Origin: Peptococcaceae bacterium
GTDB lineage: Bacteria; Bacillota; Peptococcia; Peptococcales; Peptococcaceae
Reading direction: 5' to 3'
Length of the DNA stretch: 7,082 bases
NCBI GenBank assembly: GCA_017622155.1
Contig: JAGARS010000195.1
Location: forward strand, 1-7,082
Position 1 is the first letter of the stretch, and each line of letters opens with the position of its first letter. This document shows, in pieces, positions 1-5,210 of this stretch. A program made the translations under genes and the position numbers. Below the pieces are notes generated by a model, which ran no database searches, was not told the origin of the DNA, and saw only the letters and a list, made by a program, of their open reading frames with translations.

Positions 1-464
1 CCTTGGGGATGGAAGAGGAATATATTCATGCCGGGCATGTGTGTAAACTGAAACGTTTGCTGGAGAAAGTGGGTTTAGAGAATCGTATGGATGCGTCTTA
101 TGGATGGCTGTCTAAAGGGGAACGGCAGAATATTCTGATTTTGCGTGCGCTTTTGGCGCAGCCGGAAATTATGGTGCTGGATGAGCCGATGACCGGGCTG
201 GATGTTGTGAGTAAACATAAAATGATGCGTTTCGTACACAGCATGGCGCAGGAACATAATCATACCATTTTATATGTTACCCATCATTTTGAAGAAATTT
301 CTCCTGATTTGTTTGATAATTGTCTGCTGATGCGACGCGGTCAGGTATATAAAGCTGGGCCGGTAAGTGAGATTATCAATTCGGAAGTAATCGGCGAGTT
401 TTTCCAGAAGCCGGTACAGATTGATCGCAATAAATCAGGTTATTATCATTTGTCATTCAAATAA
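1..464 (+). CDS. ABC transporter ATP-binding protein, C-terminal part (5' end outside window)
   Basis: This is the C-terminal half of an ABC-family ATPase; the Walker A part lies upstream of the window, so the TTG at position 3 should not be read as the true start. Counting from the codon at position 3, residues 36-40 are a variant ABC signature, LSKGE in place of LSGGQ. Residues 56-61 (IMVLDE) are Walker B with the catalytic glutamate, GLD at 65-67 is the D-loop, and THH at 93-95 carries the H-loop histidine. About 60 residues follow, including the usual MRRGQV strand. The general look is of the ModF/YlmA-like soluble ATPases, but the substrate cannot be told from this half and no membrane subunit is visible. 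The next gene starts 19 bases after the stop codon, so the two are probably co-transcribed. The family call is firm; the subfamily is a guess. Confidence 0.9.
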   Translation, partial: LGMEEEYIHAGHVCKLKRLLEKVGLENRMDASYGWLSKGERQNILILRALLAQPEIMVLDEPMTGLDVVSKHKMMRFVHSMAQEHNHTILYVTHHFEEISPDLFDNCLLMRRGQVYKAGPVSEIINSEVIGEFFQKPVQIDRNKSGYYHLSFK

Positions 465-483
465 AGAGGAGGGGGGACATATC

Positions 484-1422
484 ATGACAACATCATTGCG
501 AGACGTTGCCAGCGCAGAGATGGTGCGTACACTGGCAGAAATGAACTGTTTTGAACAGGATTGCGTGGTGTATGGATACAGCTGGAAAAAACCGGACGGG
601 CAGAGAATGTACAGTATGAGTGATGACGAATTGCTGATTCATAAAGCCTTTGAAGAACATACACTGGAACGCTGCTGCATGACCCCGATTCGTCAATGGA
701 GTACTCGTTCGATTCTAAAAGAAGAAACGAAAGAGGACTTGTTCTTGTATTTCAAACTGCAGCTGGCCAAAGAATTAAAAGAACAATATAATGATGTATA
801 TTTTGAAGTGTTACAGACATTACAGGATGTATATTCTGACAACCAGGCGGAAGAACTGCTGCTGGAGTGGAAGGAAGAAATGGATGGTTATTTTGACCCG
901 GATGAACTGATGCTGTTTGAAGGTGCAGTGGAATATGCATATATCACCAAACATCTGCCGCCAAAGCCATATCGTCGTTTGTGTCAGTGGATTCAGCATA
1001 TTCGCAAACAGATGATGCGCAAAATGCAAATGCATGATATTGTAGAACGTACTTTTTATGGTGTAGCATACTGGGATAAAGACTCTGATCGATTTAATTT
1101 TATTGTCAATGCCAATGACAAGAGCATGCACGATCGTGTAAAAGAACTGGATCATCAGGGGAAACAACATACTTCTATTTATCAGAAAACATACTGGTTC
1201 AACCGCAGTAATGATGTGCCGAAGTATCGTAAACAGTTTGAAGCGGATTTGAAAGAATTGATGGACGAGGCTTATTTGAATCGTATTCGTGCGTTGCAGA
1301 ATCTGCCGAGCGCCATTCCTGCTGAATTGTGGGAAGACTGTCTTGCTAAAGTGAAAGCAAACTGTTCGGAAGAAGCGGTGCAAGGTTTGATGTTCTGGGG
1401 ACATAAATGGAATATCGTATAA
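484..1422 (+). CDS. Uncharacterised 312-residue protein next to the ABC ATPase
   Basis: I do not recognise this protein. The ATG at 484 is chosen because a strong purine-rich ribosome site (AGAGGAGGGG) lies just before it; an upstream in-frame ATG at 421 would overlap the ABC gene and lacks such a site. The product looks soluble, with no signal peptide and no hydrophobic membrane segment. The middle (about residues 78-180) is charged and predicted by eye to be helical, with runs such as KEETKEDLFLYF and LLLEWKEEMD. It is followed by a more mixed region with YGVAYWDKDSDRFNF at 193-207. Aromatic residues are frequent and the C-terminus ends in FWGHKWNIV. There are six or more scattered cysteines (including a CC pair at 64-65) but no CxxC zinc motif. 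Position suggests a shared operon with the ATPase and perhaps a linked role, but no function can be assigned. The gene ends at a strong hairpin that separates it from the convergent LysR gene. Confidence 0.85.
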   Translation: MTTSLRDVASAEMVRTLAEMNCFEQDCVVYGYSWKKPDGQRMYSMSDDELLIHKAFEEHTLERCCMTPIRQWSTRSILKEETKEDLFLYFKLQLAKELKEQYNDVYFEVLQTLQDVYSDNQAEELLLEWKEEMDGYFDPDELMLFEGAVEYAYITKHLPPKPYRRLCQWIQHIRKQMMRKMQMHDIVERTFYGVAYWDKDSDRFNFIVNANDKSMHDRVKELDHQGKQHTSIYQKTYWFNRSNDVPKYRKQFEADLKELMDEAYLNRIRALQNLPSAIPAELWEDCLAKVKANCSEEAVQGLMFWGHKWNIV

Positions 1423-1435
1423 AATAATAAATTAT

Positions 1436-1472
1436 AAAAGGAGAGGCGATGAATCGCTTCTCCTTTTGTTTT
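1436..1472. terminator. Probable bidirectional intrinsic terminator between convergent genes
   Basis: The arms at 1436-1449 and 1454-1467 form a 14-base-pair stem with one G-U wobble (1445/1458) and a four-base loop TGAA. On the plus strand the stem ends in TTTT and continues GTTTT. On the minus strand the A-run at 1436-1439 gives a short U-tract. It sits in the 55-base gap between the stop codons of the unknown gene and the LysR gene, where a shared two-way terminator is expected. Confidence 0.9.
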
Positions 1473-1477
1473 GCAAT

Positions 1478-2383
1478 TTAGTTTTGTTTTCTATATTTTT
1501 TTGAGATGATATCTGCCAGCACACGGTAAGCTGGATGGGTTTTATCTTTTTTGTGTAAAAATAAATGGTAGTTTGGCAGAACTGGGTAGTCTACAGGCAA
1601 CATAACAAAACCGTCTTCAGCGAAATATTTCTGATAGATTTTTTCTGATGTAAAGCAAATTGTGTTGTGTTCCAGCATCAGCTGACGATGAATATCCGGG
1701 TTGTTATTTTCGTATAGCACCACGTGGTTGACGTCTTTGCCGTAATGGTCGATTGGCAGCAGGCCAAACATACTGCGGCTGTGCGTCCCCAAATCCTCAA
1801 TTGTCAGAATGTTTTTCTGTGCCATAGGCGAGTCGATCGGCACTACTGCAATGGATGGTTCCTCGGCGAATGCTTCATATGAGAAGTTGTATTTGTTGTA
1901 TGCGGCGCCTTCTCGTTCCAGATAACTCATGTTGATAAACCAGGCTGCCATATCACAGCTGTCATCAGCCAATGATGGCAAAATTGCATCGTGCGATACT
2001 TCTTTGATGATGAGTGATGTGGTCGGATAAATCTTGTTGAACTGCTTGATAATTTCAGGTAAATCTGCTTCTAATAAAACAGATGATACATAAAGTCGGA
2101 TTTTAGCTAAAGGCTCCGGCTGTTCGCTGGTTTTGTGCAGATCGTTTAGCAGATGCTGATAAGATTCGTGCATTTGCAATGCACATTGTAGTACGCGTTC
2201 GCCGGCTGGTGTAAAAGATACACCGGAATTGGAACGGTTAAATATTTTTACCTGCAGCTCTTTTTCTAACTGTTTAATGCTGTATGAAATGCTTTGCTGT
2301 GTTGTATAGTGACGCTCTGCGGTTTGGTTGAACGAATGAGTCTGAGCCAAATCCAGCAGCAATCGAATTTGATCTGTATGCAT
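1478..2383 (-). CDS. LysR-family transcriptional regulator
   Basis: This 301-residue protein has the normal length for the LysR family. The N-terminal winged helix-turn-helix covers about residues 3-62, with the typical SFNQTAERHYTTQQSISYSI stretch at 17-36, then IKQLEKELQVKIFNR and the TPAGERVL wing end at 58-65. A linker helix follows, and the effector-binding domain starts near residue 95 (IRLYVSSVLLEADLPEIIKQF) and runs to the end. Such proteins bind DNA as tetramers and respond to a small molecule, which cannot be named here. The ATG at 2383 is preceded by AAAGGA nine bases upstream on the coding strand and by a good promoter. The gene points away from rpmG and towards the ABC unit. The family usually controls a divergent neighbour or itself, but control of the ribosomal-protein genes would be surprising, so its target is probably itself or lies elsewhere. 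Family confidence is high. Confidence 0.95.
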   Translation of the reverse strand: MHTDQIRLLLDLAQTHSFNQTAERHYTTQQSISYSIKQLEKELQVKIFNRSNSGVSFTPAGERVLQCALQMHESYQHLLNDLHKTSEQPEPLAKIRLYVSSVLLEADLPEIIKQFNKIYPTTSLIIKEVSHDAILPSLADDSCDMAAWFINMSYLEREGAAYNKYNFSYEAFAEEPSIAVVPIDSPMAQKNILTIEDLGTHSRSMFGLLPIDHYGKDVNHVVLYENNNPDIHRQLMLEHNTICFTSEKIYQKYFAEDGFVMLPVDYPVLPNYHLFLHKKDKTHPAYRVLADIISKKYRKQN

Positions 2384-2427
2384 AGGCGATAATCCTTTAC
2401 TTATATACTAAAATAATTATGCCTTAT

Positions 2428-2456
2428 AGTATAACAAATATAATGTGAAGAATCAA
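2428..2456 (-). promoter_or_regulatory. Promoter of the LysR gene, overlapped by an inverted repeat
   Basis: Read on the minus strand there is TTGATT (2456-2451), a 17-base spacer, then TATACT (2433-2428). That is four of six and five of six matches to the sigma-A consensus. Transcription would start near 2421, leaving a leader of about 38 bases. An inverted repeat, TATACTA at 2404-2410 and TAGTATA at 2427-2433, overlaps the -10 and could be an autoregulatory operator; that part is inference. Confidence 0.65.
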
Positions 2457-2593
2457 TGTATATCATATGAATATGTACAGTAAATAATATTTGTGGGAGA
2501 AAAGAATATCTACAAAGAAAAGTAGTGGGTGACTATGTGGCTGTTGGTATATATATAATAAGAAAATTCATATAATGCCGGACTGAAAAACAC

Positions 2594-2622
2594 TTTACAA
2601 ACAATCGCGCTATGCTTATAAT
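2594..2622 (+). promoter_or_regulatory. Strong upstream forward promoter
   Basis: TTTACA at 2594-2599, a 17-base spacer and a perfect TATAAT at 2617-2622 give a near-consensus sigma-A promoter pointing towards rpmG. The start would fall near 2629. A terminator-like hairpin lies about 30-60 bases downstream of that start, and a second promoter comes after it. The transcript may therefore be short, or may be a regulated long leader for the rpmG operon. Confidence 0.65.
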
Positions 2623-2650
2623 GAAACCGTAAAACAACACAGGATAATTG

Positions 2651-2695
2651 ATGGAAAGTACGAGGCGTTTGGGTCGACGTGCTTTTTTAAGTTGA
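2651..2695 (+). other. Candidate 14-codon arginine-rich mini-ORF
   Basis: ATG at 2651 opens a frame encoding MESTRRLGRRAFLS with a TGA at 2693. AGGA at 2641-2644, six bases before the ATG, is a usable ribosome site. Four of the 14 residues are arginine, and the frame covers the terminator-like hairpin at 2655-2688, the arrangement expected of a leader peptide that senses ribosome movement. It could equally be chance: the frame is short and no conservation can be tested here. Confidence 0.25.
2655..2688 (+). terminator. Terminator-like hairpin between the two rpmG promoters
   Basis: The arms 2655-2662 (AAAGTACG) and 2678-2685 (CGTGCTTT) pair over eight bases with one G-U wobble. A possible inner CG/CG pairing (2666-2667 with 2675-2676) is offset by a small asymmetric bulge. 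Six T residues (2683-2688) end the structure. The stem is weaker than the other terminators here, so the call is moderate. It would stop RNA from the 2594-2622 promoter after roughly 60 bases. Confidence 0.45.
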
Positions 2696-2706
2696 AAAAA
2701 ATTATG

Positions 2707-2735
2707 TTGACACGCTTGTGTTGTTATGCTAAACT
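2707..2735 (+). promoter_or_regulatory. Main promoter of the rpmG-secE-nusG operon
   Basis: A perfect TTGACA at 2707-2712, a 17-base spacer and TAAACT at 2730-2735, with an extended -10 TG at 2727-2728, make a strong sigma-A promoter. Transcription would start near 2742, about 61 bases before the rpmG ATG. Confidence 0.8.
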
Positions 2736-2762
2736 AGATAGGCGTGAAAAATAGGTATACAA

Positions 2763-2801
2763 ATGACCTTTTTTATAGAATTTCTTTTGGGAGGTGTTTG
2801 A
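2763..2801 (+). other. Candidate 12-codon leader ORF directly before rpmG
   Basis: ATG at 2763 opens a frame encoding [12 protein letters not shown], ending in TGA at 2799-2801, one base before the rpmG ATG at 2803. The frame runs through the rpmG ribosome site (GGGAGGTG, 2789-2796). A weak AGG lies seven bases before the ATG. Translation through it could couple to rpmG, but the weak ribosome site and small size make chance a real alternative. Confidence 0.2.
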
Positions 2802-2802
2802 A

Positions 2803-2952
2803 ATGCGCGTAGGTATTACACTGGCTTGCACTGAATGCAAAAGACGTAACTACAGTACTGTAAAAAATAAAAAGAATAATCCAGATAGAATTGAGTTAAA
2901 GAAATATTGCCCATTCTGCAAAACTCACACTGTGCACAAAGAAACCAAATAA
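2803..2952 (+). CDS. rpmG: Large-subunit ribosomal protein L33 (bL33), zinc-binding form
   Basis: The 49-residue product begins [17 protein letters not shown] and has the length and sequence of bacterial L33, a small protein of the 50S subunit near the E site. Cysteines at 9, 12, 36 and 39 form two CxxC pairs, so this is the zinc-binding (C+) version. Many bacteria also carry a cysteine-free paralogue that replaces it when zinc is scarce; none is visible here. The ATG at 2803 follows GGGAGGTG by six bases. It is the first gene of a tight unit with secE (17-base gap) and nusG, a normal order in Bacillota, and is driven by the promoter at 2707-2735. Confidence 0.97.
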   Translation: MRVGITLACTECKRRNYSTVKNKKNNPDRIELKKYCPFCKTHTVHKETK

Positions 2953-2969
2953 GATAGGATGAGTTTAAA

Positions 2970-3188
2970 ATGACTGAGAAACAGCCAGAAAAAAAAGTTG
3001 GTTTCGTTGCAAGAACTAAAAAATCCGCTAAGGCTACTTTGAACGAACTGAAAAAAGTTCACTGGCCTACCAAAAAAGAACTGATTACCTACACAGAAGT
3101 TGTACTGGTAACCGTAGCGGTTATGGCAGTTGCAATCTGGGTAGTGGATTCTATTATTGCAGGTCTTTTTGGTTTGATTTTGGGATAG
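2970..3188 (+). CDS. secE: Preprotein translocase subunit SecE
   Basis: SecE is a small inner-membrane protein that clamps and stabilises SecY in the protein-export channel. This 72-residue form is of the short, single-membrane-segment kind usual outside Proteobacteria. Residues 25-37 (NELKKVHWPTKKE) are the conserved amphipathic helix with the family hallmark WPT. One hydrophobic segment follows at about residues 42-71. The basic N-terminus (KKVGFVARTKKSAK) should stay in the cytoplasm. The ATG lies downstream of an AGGATGAG ribosome site. The stop codon (3186-3188) overlaps the ribosome site of nusG, which suggests translational coupling. Confidence 0.97.
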   Translation: MTEKQPEKKVGFVARTKKSAKATLNELKKVHWPTKKELITYTEVVLVTVAVMAVAIWVVDSIIAGLFGLILG

Positions 3189-3202
3189 GAGCCTGATTGA
3201 TT

Positions 3203-3733
3203 ATGGAAGAGAAAAGCTGGTATGCTGTTCACACATATTCAGGTTACGAAAATAAAGTAAAAACCAACTTGGAAAAAAGAATCGAATCCATGAATATGGA
3301 AGATTACATTTTCCGCATTATGATTCCGACGGAAGATGTAGAAGAAAAGAAAAATGATAAAGTAAAAATCAACAAACGCAAAGTTTTTCCGGGGTATGTG
3401 TTGGTAGAAATGATTATGACCGATGATTCCTGGTATGTGGTAAGAAACACAACAGGTGTGACCGGCTTTGTCGGTACCGGTGCAAAACCAATTCCGCTGC
3501 ATGAGTCTGAAGTGAAAATGCTTCTGCGTCAGCAGGGGATGGAAGAACCAAGACGGGAAATGGACTATGAAGTAGGCGACAATGTTGAAATTCTAGATTC
3601 CTCGTTCCGTGGCATGGTTGGTCGCGTAAGCGAAATTGATGCTGAAAAAGGGAAAGTTGTTGTAATGCTGTCTCTGTTCGGCGGTCGCGAAACGCCTGTT
3701 GATTTGGATTATGATCAAGTTTTTAAAGTTTAA
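3203..3733 (+). CDS. nusG: Transcription termination/antitermination factor NusG
   Basis: NusG binds RNA polymerase through its N-terminal domain and affects pausing, elongation and links to Rho or the ribosome through its C-terminal KOW domain. From the ATG at 3203 the product is 176 residues, the usual length. Residues 5-17 (SWYAVHTYSGYEN) open the NGN domain, VFPGYVLVEM at 61-70 and DSWYVVRNTTGVTGFVG at 75-91 are classic NusG blocks, and the KOW motif lies at about 124-151. The common KOW GPF turn reads SSF here (residues 133-135), a modest variation. A TTG at 3197 in the same frame would add two residues. It sits five bases from AGGAG (3187-3191), whereas the ATG is 11 bases away, so the start is not fully settled; homologues begin MEE/MEK-like, which favours the ATG. 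Confidence 0.96.
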   Translation: MEEKSWYAVHTYSGYENKVKTNLEKRIESMNMEDYIFRIMIPTEDVEEKKNDKVKINKRKVFPGYVLVEMIMTDDSWYVVRNTTGVTGFVGTGAKPIPLHESEVKMLLRQQGMEEPRREMDYEVGDNVEILDSSFRGMVGRVSEIDAEKGKVVVMLSLFGGRETPVDLDYDQVFKV

Positions 3734-3757
3734 GATATCCTTGGATGTCTTGCTTTA

Positions 3758-3784
3758 GTGGGAGGGAAACCCCCGTTATACCAC
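3758..3784 (+). promoter_or_regulatory. Probable L1-binding hairpin in the mRNA before rplK
   Basis: GTGG (3758-3761) pairs with CCAC (3781-3784), and GGG (3764-3766) pairs with CCC (3772-3774) around an AAACC loop. They are separated by an asymmetric internal loop, GA on one side and GTTATA on the other. The same design recurs before rplA at 4260-4285. Ribosomal protein L1 is known to repress its own operon by binding an mRNA copy of its 23S rRNA site, two short helices with an asymmetric loop, and this element fits in form and place. It ends nine bases before the rplK ribosome site. The assignment comes from structure and context. Confidence 0.7.
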
Positions 3785-3809
3785 ATTATTTTTAAGGAGG
3801 TGCACCAAA

Positions 3810-4238
3810 ATGGCGAAAAAAGTCGTAGGTTTTGTAAAACTGCAAGTACCTGCTGGCAAAGCGAATCCTGCTCCACCAGTTGGTCCTGCATTAGGTCAGC
3901 ATGGTGTAAATATCATGGGATTCTGTAAAGAATTCAATGAAAGAACAAAAAATCAGGCAGGTTTAATTATTCCTGTAGAAATTACTGTTTACGCAGACCG
4001 TTCTTTCAGCTTCATTACAAAAACTCCACCAGCTGCAGTTCTGCTGAAAAAAGCTGCTGGTATTGAAAGAGCATCTGGCGAACCAAACCGCAAAAAAGTA
4101 GGTAAAGTTCCAGCTTCTAAAGTAAGAGCAATTGCTGAAGAAAAAATGGAAGACTTAAATGCTGCTAGTATCGAAGCTGCTATGAGCATGATCGAAGGTA
4201 CAGCTAGAAGCATGGGTATTGAAATCGTAGAAGGCTAA
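3810..4238 (+). CDS. rplK: Large-subunit ribosomal protein L11 (uL11)
   Basis: L11 binds the GTPase-associated region of 23S rRNA at the stalk base and is needed for elongation-factor function and the RelA response. The 142-residue product has the family's normal length. The N-terminal domain carries the conserved proline-rich [19 protein letters not shown] (residues 20-38), and the rRNA-binding C-terminal domain covers about 72-142, including [19 protein letters not shown]. An almost ideal AAGGAGGTG sits at 3794-3802, seven bases before the ATG. The gene lies 76 bases after nusG and 63 bases before rplA. The putative L1 site just upstream suggests translational control by L1 of the rplK-rplA pair. 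Confidence 0.98.
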   Translation: MAKKVVGFVKLQVPAGKANPAPPVGPALGQHGVNIMGFCKEFNERTKNQAGLIIPVEITVYADRSFSFITKTPPAAVLLKKAAGIERASGEPNRKKVGKVPASKVRAIAEEKMEDLNAASIEAAMSMIEGTARSMGIEIVEG

Positions 4239-4259
4239 GCCCTTTTATTGTTGAATGCT

Positions 4260-4285
4260 GTGGGAGGATTATTCCGTAGAACCAC
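4260..4285 (+). promoter_or_regulatory. Second probable L1-binding hairpin, before rplA
   Basis: GTGG (4260-4263) pairs with CCAC (4282-4285), and GGA (4266-4268) with TCC (4273-4275) around a TTAT loop. The internal loop is GA on the left and GTAGAA on the right, with the same sizes as in the copy before rplK. The right arm ends two bases before the rplA ribosome site AGGAGG (4288-4293), so a bound protein could block ribosome entry. The helix positions are preserved while loop bases differ, which argues for a functional RNA fold. Confidence 0.72.
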
Positions 4286-4301
4286 TTAGGAGGAAAGACA
4301 C

Positions 4302-4994
4302 ATGCCAAAACATGGTAAAAAATATGAAGAAGCCAGCAAACTGGTTGACAAAGCTGCTCTGTATGAAGTAAGCGAAGCAATCGAACTGGTGAAAAAAACT
4401 GCTACTGCGAAATTTGATGAAACAGTGGAAGTTGCATTTAAACTTGGTGTTGACCCAAGACAGTCCGACCAGATGATCCGTGGCGCAGTTGTACTGCCAA
4501 ATGGTACTGGTAAAACTCAGACTGTATTAGTATTTGCAAAAGGTGAAAAAGCGAAAGAAGCAGAAGCTGCTGGTGCAGATTTTGTTGGCGCTGATGATAT
4601 CGTTGCAAAAATTCAGGGTGGCTGGTTCGATTTCGATGTAGCTATCGCAACTCCAGATATGATGGGCGTTGTTGGTAAAATCGGTCGTCTGTTAGGCCCT
4701 AAAGGTTTAATGCCAAACCCAAAAACAGGTACTGTAACAATGGATGTTACAAAAGCTATCAACGATGTAAAAGCTGGTAAAATCGAATATCGTGTTGACA
4801 AAACCGGTATCATCCACGCTCCAATCGGGAAAGCTAGCTTCGAACAGGAAAAATTAGAAGAAAACTTCAAAACCCTGTGCGATGTTCTGATTAAAGCAAA
4901 ACCTGCTTCCTCTAAAGGTCAGTACATCAGAAGCGTAACTGTTTCTTCTACAATGGGCCCTGGTGTAAAAATCAATCCTTTAAAACTGCAATAG
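4302..4994 (+). CDS. rplA: Large-subunit ribosomal protein L1 (uL1)
   Basis: L1 forms the mobile L1 stalk that helps release tRNA from the E site, and in many bacteria it also represses translation of its own mRNA. The 230-residue product matches the usual length. It begins [11 protein letters not shown]; domain I holds [21 protein letters not shown] (about 39-58), and [18 protein letters not shown] (about 128-145) is the strongest family signature. The C-terminal part returns to domain I with [12 protein letters not shown] near the end. AGGAGG lies eight bases before the ATG. No terminator follows the stop codon; the rplJ promoter begins six bases later, so read-through into the rplJ leader is likely. 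Confidence 0.98.
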   Translation: MPKHGKKYEEASKLVDKAALYEVSEAIELVKKTATAKFDETVEVAFKLGVDPRQSDQMIRGAVVLPNGTGKTQTVLVFAKGEKAKEAEAAGADFVGADDIVAKIQGGWFDFDVAIATPDMMGVVGKIGRLLGPKGLMPNPKTGTVTMDVTKAINDVKAGKIEYRVDKTGIIHAPIGKASFEQEKLEENFKTLCDVLIKAKPASSKGQYIRSVTVSSTMGPGVKINPLKLQ

Positions 4995-5000
4995 TTTTAA

Positions 5001-5029
5001 TTGACAAACAGGAAACAAACATATATAAT
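5001..5029 (+). promoter_or_regulatory. Consensus-perfect sigma-A promoter of rplJ-rplL
   Basis: TTGACA at 5001-5006 and TATAAT at 5024-5029 are separated by exactly 17 bases, so both hexamers and the spacing match the vegetative consensus. The first base lies six bases beyond the rplA stop codon. Transcription would start near 5036 and enter the L10 leader, giving stalk proteins a promoter separate from that of rplK-rplA. A start of such strength fits the need for four or more L12 copies per ribosome and the presence of a downstream attenuator. Confidence 0.9.
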
Positions 5030-5035
5030 ATGAAT

Positions 5036-5151
5036 GCTTAACTGAATAGATTTTCGCTGTAGACAGCAGGTGTCGTAAGACTTAATTTCCTGCCGAGGCC
5101 ATTGTTGCTATGCAATTTCTGCCTTTGTGTTTCTACGCAAAGGCTTTTTAT
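5036..5151 (+). promoter_or_regulatory. L10 leader: autoregulatory mRNA element bound by L10(L12)4
   Basis: The stretch GTAGACAGCAGG (5059-5070) and the later CCTGCCGAGG (5089-5098) are the familiar conserved parts of the Bacillota L10 leader. GCAGG (5066-5070) pairs with CCTGC (5089-5093). Inside, GTC (5072-5074) pairs with GAC (5079-5081) around a GTAA tetraloop, with an asymmetric AU-rich bulge that would form the kinked protein-binding site. Further on, AGGC (5096-5099) can pair with GCCT (5121-5124), with a small TTGC/GCAA hairpin (5105-5115) between them. That pairing competes with the terminator at 5121-5151. Known logic: excess L10-L12 complex binds the leader and favours termination. 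The exact antiterminator pairing is my inference. Confidence 0.88.
5121..5151 (+). terminator. Attenuator terminator at the end of the L10 leader
   Basis: The arms 5121-5129 and 5136-5144 form a nine-base-pair GC-containing stem with one G-U wobble and a six-base loop, followed by TTTTT (5145-5149). It lies 60 bases before the rplJ ATG, so it can only act as a regulated stop of the rplJL transcript. Confidence 0.9.
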
Positions 5152-5210
5152 ATGGTCAATCAGTAATTTCAGTTCTGTATTATTTAATACACTCGTTAGG
5201 AGGTGCTGAA

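Larger units (their letters stand above)
2384..2802. other. AT-rich divergent intergenic region between the LysR gene and rpmG
   Basis: This 419-base gap contains no ORF of ordinary size on either strand. It holds one minus-strand promoter (2428-2456), two plus-strand promoters (2594-2622 and 2707-2735), a terminator-like hairpin (2655-2688) and two mini-ORFs (2651-2695 and 2763-2801), described separately. The stretch 2460-2590 is very AT-rich, with TATA-like runs around 2549-2560 and 2570-2576, and I see no supported gene or RNA in it. No tRNA is present, although some Bacillota carry tRNA-Trp in this neighbourhood. Confidence 0.7.

Noticed and set aside
421..483. Upstream ATG at 421 as the start of the 312-residue protein
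   Set aside because: It overlaps the ABC gene by 44 bases and lacks a ribosome site, whereas ATG 484 directly follows AGAGGAGGGG.
820..1404. 194-codon open frame on the minus strand opposite the unknown gene
   Set aside because: It has no ribosome site or promoter, a composition typical of an antisense shadow (rich in F, H, I and Q), and lies wholly within a better-supported gene.
2533..2560. Seven-codon ATG frame MWLLVYI in the AT-rich gap
   Set aside because: It has no Shine-Dalgarno sequence and its length is what chance would give.
2571..2576. Additional TATAAT as a further forward promoter
   Set aside because: No acceptable -35 at 16-18 bases; the best TTGGTA (2544-2549) is 21 bases away.
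2384..2802. A tRNA gene or riboswitch between the LysR gene and rpmG
   Set aside because: I looked for cloverleaf arms, a GTTCRANYC-like T-loop and known riboswitch cores by eye and found none.
3734..3749. Hairpin GATATC/GATGTC after nusG as a terminator
   Set aside because: The stem is only six base pairs with a wobble and no U-tract; read-through into rplK is expected.
5127..5210. In-frame 28-codon N-terminal extension of rplJ starting at TTG 5127
   Set aside because: It begins inside the attenuator terminator hairpin, has no ribosome site, and the ATG at 5211 has an excellent one and matches the normal L10 N-terminus.
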